Assembly: GCA_036245805.1 (NCBI GenBank)
Contig: BTRK01000003.1
Span: 29,467,215-29,531,214, forward strand
Reading direction: 5' to 3'
DNA length: 64,000 nt
Origin: Pristionchus mayeri
Lineage: Eukaryota; Nematoda; Chromadorea; Rhabditida; Neodiplogasteridae
A model generated the notes under the pieces. The model was not told the origin of the DNA, made no database searches, and was given only the letters and a program-made list of their open reading frames with translations. A program made the position numbers and the translations under genes. Below are positions 1-13,700 of this stretch, piece after piece. Position 1 is the first letter of the stretch, and each line of letters opens with the position of its first letter.

Positions 1-2627
1 AGCCAGAAGTGAGTGTTCTTTGATCTCTAGATGAATCAACGAAGAGAAAGCAATCCCGTTTCCCCTATCGGCTTCAGCGATCTTCGGGGGGCGAAATTGG
101 GGGGTTTTCAGCGAAAGTGGGGGGGAAACTTATCTAGTTTTCGGAGTAAGAAAGGAAATTGATCTTTCTTCTCTCTTCAGAAGTACGTCGGCCGTCCTCG
201 CTACATCAAGGCGATCAGACACGGGAGAACGAGACTGGCCAAGAGATCCGCTCGAAGAGACGACGTCCCGCCTCCTGAGGAGAAGATGTTCGTCTACGAT
301 GATGAGGTACTGTAGGGGTACGGTAGCAGCCAAAAAGGAATACTGGGGTACGGTAGATGAACGGTAGAGTCAATAATCGATTGTAGGTCGCCCGAGTCCT
401 GCACAGTTCTGTGTACTCGAGTCTGCGAGTGCCCGGTGCAGAGGATAAACCTCGCGTAGCCAAGGATGAGGAGATGGACGAGGACGAGGTACGGTATCAG
501 CCGAATACTGTAGCCCCGGATTACGGTGGATCACTCAAAAATCTGCCAATTCAGCATGTGAAAGAGCACTCGCGCGACTCTGGCTGTCCCGTGAGCCCAG
601 CAGATAAGGACGATAAGAAGGAGGGAAGCAGCTCAAGGGGATCCGTCGAGAAGGAGAACAGGGTAAGCAACAACACGATAGATCGTTATCGATTGGCATA
701 CGGTAGAGTACGGTTGATTACCGTATCCATTATAGAAGCGCCGCTCACCCGATGCACTCGCCGAAGATGCCAATTCGCACTCTGGTACCAGCCACTTCAT
801 CGTCCGGGGAAATGTGGGTGACCGTATCCTATCGTAATCCAGATTTGATTTGTAGACGCCACTCACCGTAATCCACAAGCTTCTGGAGCGCAAGAGACAA
901 ATTCACGCCGACCTGCGACTGGAGCTCATTGACGCAAGCGGAAAAGAGGTACAGTATTTGAGTGATATCGATCGATCGAGTACCCATCATCAATTATCGA
1001 TTGCCTTCTTCAGATTCTCTCCGATGAGTACATGAACCGAACTGTGGCCTACCTCGCGAATGAGAGAAAGTGGACGAGGAACCGACCTCTGCGCATCCTC
1101 TACACAATCACGCGATTCACCGAGTCCGAGGTACCGTAGCCAGTCTTCTACCGTAGCCCAACATTCCGCTCAGGACATCCCCGTACTCGACGTGCAAGAG
1201 CGCTGCGACGCGAAGGAGGAGTCTAAGGAGTCCGCGGCAGTCCCTGTAGCCTCTTCCCCCACTGCTCCCTCTCCTCAGCAGCTGCAGCAGCTGCAGCAGA
1301 TGCACATGCAACAGATGCAGATGCAGCACATGCAGCACCAGCAGCGGCTGCAGCAGCAGTCGCACTTCCAAATGGCACTCGTGATCGCCGAGGATGGCAG
1401 CCAGCACATGGTCCCCTACTCCCAACTGCTCATGCACCAACAACAGCAGCAGCAGGAGCAAGAGGTAATGTATCCTAGTCCATTTGGACCACCGTAACCT
1501 TCACCTGATTCAGGGTCTCCTCAAGCTCTCGGCTCCGCCCCCTCCTCATGGCGCCTCTCCTCCTCATCACATGATGGTCCCCGGAATGGGCGGAGTCCTG
1601 GCTCCGCCCCCTCAGGGACAGATGACGTCATCGTCGATCTTCCCCGCAGGACACGTCATCGTTGAGCACGGCAACGGCAGCCATCTCGTGCCCGCTAATG
1701 TGAGTAATCGATAATTGAAATTATGGTAGCCTTATCAATCGCAAACTGAGCTACAGTTCTCTAATCTACCGTATATTCCAGATGTCTGTCGAGTCTGTGA
1801 TCTCCAACTCGTCGAGTATCAAGAAGCGACAGCGAATGGCACCCCAGCGACACAAAGATGTACGGTATTCAATGACATGCTAGTACTACTCGGGGGATGT
1901 GGTTTGGGTTATGGTACTCTTGGTTACGGTACAACCAGATTACGGTATTACTGTGCAGGTGGCAGATCTGATGAAGAAGCGAGGCATCGTCAAGGGAGCC
2001 AATTTGGACGATCGGAAAGATGGCCGTAAGATGCAGGGACTGCCCATCCCGCTGGGACTCAGCAACCTTCCAGGCATTGGTGAGTTTTCCTTTCATCAGA
2101 ACTCCTACCGTATCGCCTACCGTATCCTTACCGTTCCCTTTCCAGTCTCCATTCGGATGCCTCCCGGTTGCAACCCTGCGATGATGAGTGAGCAGACGGA
2201 TCTGCCCATCGAGGCGATCACCATCGACGGACGATCCCATCCCACGACCATCCGGGAGCTACCCGCCCTCTCCAAGGCAGTCTCCAGCAGGGCTGCAGCT
2301 GCAGCTTCTGCAGTCTCCGCCCGTCCGCCTCCCTCGATGCTCACGCCTGAGGAGCGGATCGCGGAGACGATCTCGACCGTCCGCAGCAAGGCCGCCGACG
2401 AGTACGAGATGCTGCAGGCGGAGCGTCGCGGCTCCGACGCCTCAGTTGCGTCAGCCAACGACGCAGCTCCGGTGCTGGCTCCTGGCGCAGATGAGGAGCC
2501 CTCATCACCTCCACCCCTTCTGGAGGCTCCCGAGACGCCGGATACTCCTCGGTCTCTGGAGATCGATGAATCGATGGACGATTCGCCCGCTCCTCCTCCT
2601 CCCCCAATGCAACGGATTCCCGCCTGA
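1..2627 (+). CDS. 3' part of an unrecognised Gln/Pro-rich protein gene
   Basis: Eleven exon pieces read in one phase: 1-8 (partial), 181-306, 387-488, 555-662, 856-948, 1014-1130, 1174-1464, 1514-1699, 1782-1859, 1959-2079 and 2146-2627, all with GT-AG introns. They encode the last ~570 residues, and the 5' end is outside the window. I do not recognise the family. Visible features are a basic start (KYVGRPRYIK, faintly AT-hook-like), an acidic patch (EEMDEDE), a conserved-looking segment over exons 856-1130 (LLERKRQIHADLRLELID then RKWTRNRPLRILYTITRF), a Gln/Met/His-rich tract (1274-1464), a Pro-rich segment, an Ala-rich stretch and a Ser/Pro-rich acidic tail. No membrane segment is seen. Composition suggests a nuclear regulator or scaffold, but that is inference. 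Introns are 40-190 nt and unusually rich in TACGGTA/TACCGTA words. Confidence 0.85.
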
Positions 2628-4766
2628 AGCCTCACTTTATAGTACTGTAAATAGTAAATTAAGTCAATAATCGCCGCTTTTCGGGTAGTTTTCCAGCTCG
2701 GTTGTACGTAAATAGCAAGACATGTACTTTAGTGCACTATCTAGACGACCCCTTATCGTAGCATAGATCACAAACCTTCCCCAATCCAAATGTCTCCGCG
2801 TTCTAATATGTTTTCATATCGACGCATCTCGATTTCGAAATTCCCTCAACTCTCTGACGCCAATCAATAATTAACTACGGTCGTTGTTCCTCCATCCCCT
2901 TCCTCTTTCATTTCCCCCTCTGTTATCCCTGTTCCTAATGTGCGACAATTCGAGTATTCTCATCACTGTTCTGTTACGTCCCGTCCGTTCTCCGAATGAA
3001 CACTATCTGTTTACGAGTTTTGACGCAATGATCGGCCAGCCACAATTCGCAAGATGGGAGGAACCAAAGGGGGAAGCCGAAACGGGGTGACATAGTGATG
3101 ACGTAATCCGCAGACTCTTTCGATTCTTAAAGTGCATCTCAATCGCCCGACGGCCTCACTCCAAATGACGAGAGTGATTGAGGCAGAATGATTGAGAGAG
3201 AGAGAGAGAGGGAAGGGGGAGATTATTACTGCCCCGTGACTGATAGGGATACTGATACGGATCTCGCAAGCCACGGGAAGGCTCACATGACCTACTCCGC
3301 CTGTTTCCGGTTCACTAATCGATAATTGAGCGAAGGTAGGTCACGGATCGTCTCTCGTGGCTTATTCGTATCATATTCGCCCTCTCCTCCATTCGATCGT
3401 TCTGCAAACATACGACACACACACGCTCTGATTCATCATAATGCATCGATCCCCCTCATAATCCATCCTGAATTATCGATTTTTCCTGAATTATCGATTT
3501 TCTCGGCTCTCGAAATTCCGTGGCAGTAAAAGGGGCGCCCCTACTCTCAAGTCTCATAGGAAATGAGTGTGGGGAGAGTGGAGGCTCTTCTCATTTATTC
3601 CCCGTCTCTCTCCCATACTCCCCCCTCCTCTCTAATCCCTCTTCTTCTCCCAGTTGTCCTGTCACTCTAGGCCAGCAGAGAGAAGGCGCAAGGCAGATAC
3701 AGTAATCTGCCCGATGAAATACAAAACCGCAGGGCGAGGAAGGAGGGGTTTATTGAGCAGGTCAACGCATCAATCATCACCACAGGATACGACATGCTAA
3801 ACAGAGGAATGGGTAGGTCAAAAGCCGCCCCGAAACACGGCCACCAGCAACCGCCCGTTTCTCACTGCATTTTTCCTTTCGTCCCTTTCGTTTCGTTCTT
3901 TAGTATTCTCCCCCACCCCTCCCCATCTCTTCCCCCTTCGCTCTCCCTCTCTTTTCATTCAGAGTGTACAAAACGGAGCCTCCCATAAGAGAGGCGAGGG
4001 AGTGAGGAAGGGGAGATGGCGCGAGACGAACAGAGGAGGAGATAGACAGTGGGGACAGGAGAGACGACGAGAGCAGCGAGAGAGTGCACGAAGGAGAGAG
4101 AGCGGAGAGGCGGGTTGTTGAGAGCTACCGTACTCTGTCTGTGTCTCCTCCCTTTCTGTCTCCTCTCCTCTTCTCGCTCCTCTCGTCTCTACCCGCTCCT
4201 CTCGTGCTAGAGACTCCTCTCTCGTTCTATCGAGTTAGAAACGAGCTAGCTAGAGCGGGAGAAGAAGAAGAAGTGAGGGACTCACGGGGGGACAAAGTGG
4301 GCAAGTGGTGGAGGATGGGACCGATTATCGATTGATGGTAGATCAAGGAGCATTCATACATGTCAGTGAGAGTACACGTTGCTCTGCTGTCCTCGAAAAT
4401 TGCGAAATTTTCCTGCTATTCAACCCCTCACACCCTGAAACGAGACGCATCGTATTCGCATCAGAAAGACAGATAAAATTTCAAATTCCACCATCAGAAA
4501 CTTACTCAAGGCATCATCAATTCGATCGATAAAGGTCATTCTCTCTCCACCACTCGAATAATCCTACCGTACCCCCAACCCTTCTCTGAACCCCTTTATC
4601 TCTTTCAAATTTCACAGCAAAATTCGCAGGAGTGAAGCTTTCTTATCGCTTCTTATCACGATCAAACTTTGGTCTCGGGCAATAAACGCAATACTTTATC
4701 ACTCAATACAGTACAAACATTGAATACTCCGTTCCGCTCGTCCGTCTCTGGTTCCGGCCAGGCGAA
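2628..4766. other. Intergenic region between convergent genes
   Basis: No exon supported on either strand. It contains the 3' ends of the unnamed gene (+) and the PITH gene (-). Much of it is strand-asymmetric low complexity: pyrimidine-rich stretches at about 3570-3660 and 3860-3960, then purine-rich at 3985-4110. ORFs here are short and composed of low-complexity residues. Confidence 0.6.
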
Positions 4767-7700
4767 TCAATAAATATCGGAAGTCTTCCCGTCGGGAATC
4801 GCGCCCTTGTGGTCCTTCGGAATGGCACGAGCCTCGTAGGTCGCGATCACCACCTGCAAAAACGATCGATACCGTACTCCTACGGTTCCTCCCAATCTTC
4901 CCTTCGAGACACGCCTACCGTATCTACCCCGTCTTCACCAGAGGTCACGCCTCTCATATCTCCTTGTCTCTGTACACAAACAATCACCTAATAAGAGTCC
5001 ATTCACACCATGCTCATGATCTCGAAAGGTCGGGAAGGACCAGGGGGAATGGGATACTACAGTATCGCCGTCTATTCCGTCCCTTCCGTACCGTACGACT
5101 AAAGGTGTTCGCACTCTCACATCTGGCAGCGCCTATTTCTTCTGAGTCATTCCATTCAGTTGAAACACACAGTCGGATGCCAAAAGTGAAAGGGAGAAGG
5201 ATGGAGGGAAGGGAGGAAGATGACACATCTCCCTCATGTTCCTTCCATCTCCACTACTACGCAACAAGGGATGTCGTAAAAATACCCTCCGAGCAGCGGC
5301 GAACAAAGACATTTTACTGCTCATTATCCACACTCCTTGACCACCGAGGCTATTTTTGATTCCTAAGAAGTGCTAGTCGAGTTGAAAATTGTTGCCCTTT
5401 TCACTGCAGTGCCGCGTCATCCGACCAAGAATTCCTAATCCACAAAGATCAAAGACCACTCGTTTGCCTGATTTATTCTCTACTCACGCAATCCTTTATG
5501 TCCTCACCAACAATAGCTGAGCTCTCTCTCTCTCCCTCTCAGAGGGGTTTCCACTCTAATATGAAAAGGACTACACTCTTCCCACGCAATCTCACCCACT
5601 CTCCCTCTAATCGGGTGGTGAAAAGGACACTCGATATCTCTAGAGATCTCTCCTAATTCATCACTCGCGGGAGGGAAGGGGCATACCCCTACCGTAACCC
5701 CCTCTCAGGCCCTCCTTTATCTGCGAGAGATCGAAGACCACATTAAGGCTGGTTGACTACCGTAATCAAGTATTCGGGGGACCAGATTGGAGGGTGGGAG
5801 GAGGACAGGTCAACAGCTGGTCAGTTAGTCGGGGCCTTCTCTCCCTTCCTCCCGTCGACTTGCCTCAATAGAGGGCTAATGAGATGCGCAGAGAGGGCGA
5901 GAGTGCATGGGAAAGGAGGAGAGCGCAGACACTCGTGTTGCCTTCCTCTTCACTACCTGGATGCACTTCAGCACAAACATGCTTTAGAAAGTGGCGCGAG
6001 TGACGTCACGGGGACGCAATCTCCCTCTATAGGATATCCTCCTCTTTCGCAATCATAAATCTCGAATCGATGCCTTGATTGGCAGGGGCAATTCGTTGAT
6101 TGCAATCTCAATCCTCCCCCTCCACTCTCGAATTGATTCGGTTCCACTCCTTTCGCCCGCTCCTTCGAATGCGTTCGGACTCAATGGGCGGCTACTCGCA
6201 CCGACATCAATGGATCATCACTACGTTCTGCACTGGAACCAATGGATCCATCCACTCTTTGCTTCGCATCACGTACCGTTACCTAGTCAAAATCTTTCTC
6301 CTTCTTCATTCCCTCCCTCCTTCTCCCCCTTTGCTCCTTGAAAACATTCCCCATTTATCAAATCGTGTGTGTATGCGTCGTTGGGTTGAAGGGGAGAGAA
6401 GGGAAAGGAGAAATGACATGGGTGAAGGATGAAGAGGCAGGGAAACCGTACACCGAATATTTCTGAACGGAAAAATCCCTAAATTTTGTCCCTCTGTTAA
6501 ATGCTCTATTCCTTTTTGCTTCCCATCGGGTCGTTCAATCACAGGGAAAATAGAGGGGAGAAGATGAAGAGGAGGAGGGGAACATCAAAGGAGAGAAGGA
6601 GAAGCACCACAAGTGGCTGAGAGACACTGAACGATGCTCATTCAGGCGCAAAAAGCGATTAGAAGGAGCTGGCCATTCTTTGTTTGATCTGTGATCTCTC
6701 CCTCTTCATCTTCTTTCAGTTCAAGCAATCATAGAGCTTACATCAAAGCATCCGTCTAACAATTACATCCTCCCCTTCTTCCTTCTCTTATTCAAACATC
6801 GATGGGAATTAGATCAAAGGCAGTGATCTGCCTAACAAAGGATTGGCTCTTCGAGAGCAGGGGGCAGAGTGTCGGGTGCTCCCCCCTCTCCCTCGTGTGC
6901 CAATCATCTCCACTGAAATGGACACCCTTGGCACTAACGAGGAAGGGATTCATCCCTCGACAGCAGGGCCGGCTACGTATCATCATAGGGGAGAAATACG
7001 ATATACACCATTCTGAGACGCCTCTCTCATTCGAAGAGGAGAGTATCGTTCCTAATGAGTTTGCCTATCCTCTTACGAGGCTTCAAAGAGACGGGAAGGA
7101 GGTGTTCCCACGGGCCAAACTCCCGCTACTCTGGCTGATTGTCTGTTTATCCTCCTGTTCAACGATCTCAAGCCTCTCGAACTTCTTCCTTCCGATTCGA
7201 GAGCATAGAGCTCACAACGGAATCGGATCTCCTCCGTTCCATTCTTCTCTCACTGTTCTCTATCGACGAGATAGTGTAAGCACTCCACAGAGCGCGATCC
7301 ATTCACTATCACGGTTGATCGAACAGCACATGTGGCCATTTAGAGAGTATCGTATGGGTGAACTGTAATGTGCCGGGAAAGAACAGGATCGAGAATACAT
7401 GAAGAAATATTTCCAGTATTCTTTTTTTACAGTGCTAAATGACCGATAATTTTTTCCCGGGTTCCCATCCGACCTAGTCTAGCATGAACTGTTGATTGAG
7501 TGGTCACGCTCTTCCCTCCTTCGCACTTTCTGGTGTGGCTGTCGCGTGTAAGTGACAGGGAATGGACTCCCTTTCTCTCCTTACTCACTGCGAGGAGAAA
7601 GGGCAAAGGTGAGACTTTCTCAAGTAGCAAAGGAGAGAAATGAGAGGATGAAAGGTCGTCTGACTCCGTTAGGTTACGGTACACATCAAAGAGGTCACGC

Positions 7701-10700
7701 GTGCAGCTACCGTAATCTCCTCCTGCCGTATCCAACCCGCGGCAGGGATAAAAGGATCTCCATAACGCCGGCTACGCCTCTCACTAAAATCCGGTCATTA
7801 CCTCATCGAATGACCATAAACCATAAAAACATCCATCTCCTCTCTTTTTGCGCTCCTATCGCTGGGAGCTTTCATGGCCTCCTCCACCACTACAAATCGG
7901 CGGCTGGGAGAATCGAGAGGGACCGAGAGCAGAATCGAGGGGGTGACCTACCGAACTACCGTATCTAAATGCTATAAACATATAAATCCAGTGATCGTAT
8001 CTTTCCTGCGAACAAATTATCGCGTCAGATAGACGGCGTGACAAGGGGAAGCGAGAGAGCTCGGCTTTCCCTAGCAGAACGGTCAATTTTCAACGTAAAA
8101 TAGACATTAACCTCCCTCTCTCTCCGTCTCTCTCTCATTTTCCTACTACTTGCACACTACTTTCTGCCATAATTACAGTCTACTTCCCCCCCCCTCCCTC
8201 TCACTTTCTCCTCTTCTCTGCTTCTCTGCGCCCTCCTCCCTCCCCCCTGCTCTCTCATCTCCTAATCCTCGGGGCTGCATCACTTCACATTCGAGAGTTC
8301 CTCTCTTTCTCTGCTCCGCTCTCTCTCATCCGCCTTCCCTTTCCCTCATTTCTCTCTTCACCACTCTCGAGCAATGCATTACGACACTAATCGAGAGGGA
8401 GAGGGAGTATGCAGAAAGGGGAGAGGGGGGGCTGTCACTGGAGGGAAGCCATCGTCTGCCCACTCCTCCTTTCAGCCGCTCTCTCACAGCGTTTCACAGG
8501 CGAGATCAGGATCTCTTCCCAGATGCGGGAAAGTGCCAACTGGACAGATTAGCCAGCAGGGCCGAATGGCAAAAGATCCGCCTTATCTGCTGATAATGAC
8601 CCTCTTCTTATCTGCCGCCCCTCTATCTCCCTCTGCTCAACTCCCCTCTAGCAGATAAGATAGTGATAGACATCATGGCGCATTTGGAGAGTCAATCGCC
8701 CTGCTTCTCTGCCACTCTCGCCTCCCCCCTTTCAGCTGCTATTCAGTGCGCATAGCCAATTACGGTGATTGTCATCTGCGTCTCTGCCCCTCTTCTCGTA
8801 ACAACATCTCGCACACTTCCCCCTCCCTCTCTCTCGCTTACGATCGATGCCAACTTGATACCGTAGTGCCGTCGAGAGAGAACTATCATAATGCGCTGAG
8901 CTAATGGAATCAAATCAAAACAAAGAGGCACACGGAGGAAATGACATTATGCCATGATGAAAGAGGTCGAGTGGTACACACTCGAGAGAAATATTCACAT
9001 ATGCAAATACCAGGTAAATGCAAATCAATAAAATCCCGCACAGAAAACCACCGTATACCTTCTGTCTGAAGTCCTCCAGGTACTCGCCACGCAGACCGAG
9101 GAAGTACATCTGCAGCAAGGCAATCAATAGTCTCCGGATACCGTAACCCTCACCTTGGTAGTTTCTCCGCCGAAATTCCGATCGATATGGATGGTGAGAT
9201 GCGAGAGCGAGTTGAACTTGCTCGCCTGATATTATCGATTGGTTTACTGTAATCCAATATGATTGATCTACCGTACCTTGAGTGGGTAGTCGATGCTGCC
9301 AGTCGGGTCGGCCTTCAAATCTATCTCCTGTTCTGCAAATACGAAAAACTTTATGCCACCGTAATCCCATCTCTCCTCCTTTACGTTCATCACTTTAGAC
9401 TCTATTATCACTCCTATCGATCGATAAACTCTGATGAGATACTTTAATATTACTGCTTCTTCCCAGTGACCTACCCGGCTGCAGGCCCGCAGCGTCGTCA
9501 AAGCTCATGCCATCGCGGTCCTTGAAGAGGCGGATCCTGAAAGGGAAGGGATACGGTATGCCGTCACACACAGTATCGCATTACCGTAACCTGACCCTTG
9601 ATTTATCGATATCTTCTTCATCTATCTCTGGGGGTCACGCAACCCCCTCCATCCATCATCAGTCCCATCACCTGTCACATCCGGTGTCTCTGCCCACTCT
9701 CCTCCACCTTCGTCCTCTCTCTTCACCCTCTAACCTACGAGAGACCATGCAGAATCGAGAGAGCGCGCTAATTCCCTATCATTTCCTCACTATTGAGGGT
9801 ACCAGGGCGGCCCTTTTTGCTTCGTATCCATTTCCGGTTATAGTCCATAATTACCGTAATCCGGAGGGGCCACGCGAGGGAGATGGTCGTATAATAACAG
9901 TGATGGACAGGCCTACCACCGGAAATGGACGGTATGAGCGGTGCCCGGTTAGCTAATCTAATCGCCAGTTATGCCTCTGTTTACGTTCCGACAGAATCTG
10001 TGGGGGAGGTGGTGGTCCAAACATGTCGAGGGACTTACCATAATCAATCATGTCTACCGTATCCCCATTGAGGAAGGAACAATGCTCTAGATACCCCACT
10101 GATGCGTCACATGTCATCCCGTGTTAATCTCCCCTCCTCGACGCTTGTATAATAGATGATAATCGGGCTGATCCATCCAGCAATCGAGTCTGCTGTTCTC
10201 TTTCTTGCACGAGGCCATCAATGATGGATCATTCCAAGTCATCGAGATCCACTTGCTCAATAGCCACACATTCACGTAATTACCACCTGCGCCTTCCATT
10301 TCATCCATGCACTTATTTCAGCTGCTGCTCAATAAACACGGAAGAAGATCACACAATTGCCAGCAAGAATGTCTATCGAATAGATACTGTCGACGTTTGA
10401 TGATATTTGCTGGGCGACTCCAGGTCACTCCCTGCTCAGTCTCATTCTCAGCGGGCACTCCTCCCTTATCACTCCCTCTTCCCACTCTGACTCATCTCCG
10501 TCTCTCCATTCCTCCTTCCTCTCCTCATCTTCCCTTCTCTCCAATGGGAGATCTTTTGTGGACAGAATCTGATCATCGCTATTCCCTCCGAGGTCCGCAA
10601 AGAAGGAAACAAACAAATGGGAGAGGAATCGGCGGAGAACCACATCAAGTGTCGGAAATTACGATAACCTGAGCATCCTTTGCCACTTATCGGACCGTTC

Positions 10701-13700
10701 ACCTTCCCCTTCAAAGGGACACTTGACCGGATCTCGATTAGAATCTCTCCACTCAATCACCCGGTAGGAACACTTTTACCCACCTCCGTTTTCCTTTCTC
10801 TCTTTTAATCGGCTGATCCGCCCTTGTGATAATCCCCTCGCCGTTCCTCTTGCACACACCCCATTAATCACGGCACCCTGCGGCTTCCTTCTTCGAACCT
10901 TCTCGGGATACTGTACCTACAGTACCCCTCCTGGCTCAGGACCTTCTGCTCAGATTGGTTGCCTTGTTCTGAGTGCTGGAGTCAGCAAGATTCGCGCTCA
11001 AACCAGTAGCGAGAGCGGCAGAGAAGCCAGAGCACGACTCCTGTCGACAGTAATGGATCTTTGTGCTTGGGGGAGGTACGAGCAGTGGAGAAATATGGGG
11101 GCAGAGACGCAGAGGAGAGCGCAGTCTATGAATGCTCCGTCGATCTCATATGCATGGGCTGTCCATTCTTGTCTTGCTCTCTGCTCCTGACTCTGGCCTC
11201 TGGCACTCTCGTCTCTTCTCTCATTACAGTGTCTTGTCCTCATCGAGACTGACAGAGGATGAAGGAGGGGAAGGGGAAGGGGAGCAGAGAGGGAGGGGAG
11301 AGAAGAGGAGAGAGGAGAGAGAGTGGGGCGGATCGAGAGAGCGCCCAGCGTAAATGAATTACATAAATGAGATGGAAAGTGGAGGAGAGGAGGGGTGGAA
11401 ATGGATGAAATGCGGGGTTGCGAGGACGGGGGCGAGGAGCTGTCTACTTAATTGGAGCTCTGCGATATGAGATGGTATCTATCTATTGAGGCTGCGTATT
11501 GTAACTAGCCATTACGAGGGTGTTGTTTATCTGTATCGCCTTTGCGAGATGGAGATGGGGCTTCAGATTGCATATTCTCATTCCGTATAGCTTAGAGGGA
11601 TCAACCCCCGGATTTCCAAAATCCTTATCTTGGGGTTTTAGATGTGTGCGGGAATTCGCAAGCCTTTTCCTTATCTTATCACACAAAGGGATCAGCTGCA
11701 ATTCGGAGTGTGCACAAACAGCACGTAGCCCCTTTCCATTGTCTGGGAAACAGCGAGGAAGGAGAATACTCCATCGAGTAGATAATCCCCTGCTTTCCTC
11801 CTTCTCCTCACGATAAGCATCGCTCATCCCCGTGATCTACTCTGACATTCAGGGGAAGTGGAATGAGGGAGGGAGAAGAGGGTCGCTGGCTGTGCCAGAT
11901 GTTTATATCTCTCATCTCGTCCACTACTTTCCCCTGGGGGATTCTCGTCGCGGAAGCCGTGGCCAACCAGTTCGAATTGTGAGGCGGACACAACTCAATC
12001 ACAGACTAAATCGTGCATAAATCAGCTTACAATCTGCTCCTCTAGTTTATATTCGGGAAAACGTCGAGCAAAGAGTTATTACATACTCGAGGCACGCTCA
12101 ATCTTCTCCCCTCGACCCCATTCATTCTCGCTCGATGTAATAACCACCCATCGCGAGACCCGTGGTGGAGTGATAGATAACGATGGGCCTCTCCCCTTAC
12201 ACGAGGAGCACTGCCCAACTGACTCCATTGCCTCTCTCTGAGGGTAGGTCAAAGTAGGTCTGTCGGTTCTCTTTTTATTCTCTGGACTCCATGGCGCCAC
12301 CCACTACAATAAGATGTGAGCAGAGTGAGACTCTTCTCTCTCTCTGCTCCTACAAGAAATGGCAGACGAGGGAGAACACGATCGAATCTCTCCCCCTTTC
12401 AGGATGCAATGGGCCATTTCCTAATGAGGACAGATTGGGATTCATTTTTATCGAGCTCGAGAAGAAGGGTCATTCCAATATTGATCGATTCCCTTCCTCT
12501 CAGCAGGAAACCCGAGCCAAACAAACCGCATTCATCTCGCCTCGTTTTCCACGCTATTCGTTCCATTCCCTCATACATCAACAGTTACCACCCATTGCAC
12601 CATTCTCACTTACACACAAAGGGAAGAAGGTGATGTGAAAGGACAACGGAACCGGGCGCGGCCCATCGAACTAGTTCCCCGTTACCGTATCTATCTAATG
12701 GTAATGGGCACATTTAAGTGTAATTTGCATTCCACCGTATTCCACTGGGTAGGTCAAACAAGTGAGTCTCCCTCCCGCTGGGAGTTCTCTCTGCACAAAC
12801 TTCCGGTCTCCTCGACTTCTCGCCATTATGCGGAATATCATCTCTCTCTTCATCTCCCGCAGAGAGGGAGTGCACACAACGGATTATTGTAATCGGCGGC
12901 TCACTAGAGTACGGTATCGATCGATCGACTCTACTCCTCTCGAGACAACCACTTGAGTACCGTATCGATCGATCACTTGAGTACCGTATCGATCGATCGA
13001 CATCACTCCTCTCAACAACTCCACTTGAACGGACACAGTTCTCTGTTGACATCGGCGAGATTGTTTGCCGGCTTTCGGCCTGATTACACCGTAACCCGAT
13101 ACCGCATCTAGGTTTACGGTACTCGAATGGAGATCGGAGCCACACGACCTTGAGTAATACCGTAAACCTCTGGTCGAGTAATAAAAGAGGTGGTGCGGGC
13201 GTATAACAACCATACGCGGGGGGGGGGGGGGGGGGGGGGTTCATCTAATTATCGTTCCGAGTATGACATTAATCCGCCTCTATCTCTCTTTATCGGTGTT
13301 CGCCCTTGTACGGGTAATTGAGCGAGGCAAGTGGATTCGAGAGGGGCAGAGCCGGTAATCGAAGGCCCGGGCACGAGAAAACGGAGATAATATTTTTTTT
13401 CCACAATAAAATGTAGTGCCCTTGTAAATTATCTTCCCTGTGTAAATCAAGGGGTATATTTTTGAAAAAAAATATTGCTACAGTACCCCTCCTCTACAGT
13501 ATCCCACCCGTACCTCGCAGGACACTGCTCACCCTCCTCTCCGATCAGGCAGAGTCCCGAGATACGCACGTTGCCCTGCAAGGAACAACGGATCTTCGAA
13601 CTTTATAATCTATAAAAAATTTAGAAATTCAGAAATTTAAAAAAATGCTACTTAAACACAGCAGAGCATAGAAAGTCGGAGATTACGGTAGGTCACACTA

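Larger units (their letters stand above)
9537..13513. other. Large low-complexity intron of the PITH gene
   Basis: This 4.0 kb intron lies between PITH exons 5 and 6. It holds CT-rich and GA-rich tracts (11250-11340 is almost pure purine), a cluster of TACCGTATCGATCGATC repeats (12906-13001) and a 22-base poly-G run (13218-13239). No exon is supported on either strand. Confidence 0.6.

Noticed and set aside
1117..1461. Minus-strand Leu-rich ORF
   Set aside because: It is the antisense of the Gln/His-rich coding exon of the unnamed gene; the plus strand fits exon phases.
6802..7368. 188-codon plus-strand ORF in the PITH intron
   Set aside because: No recognised domain, composition follows the skewed low-complexity background, and it lacks start or splice context.
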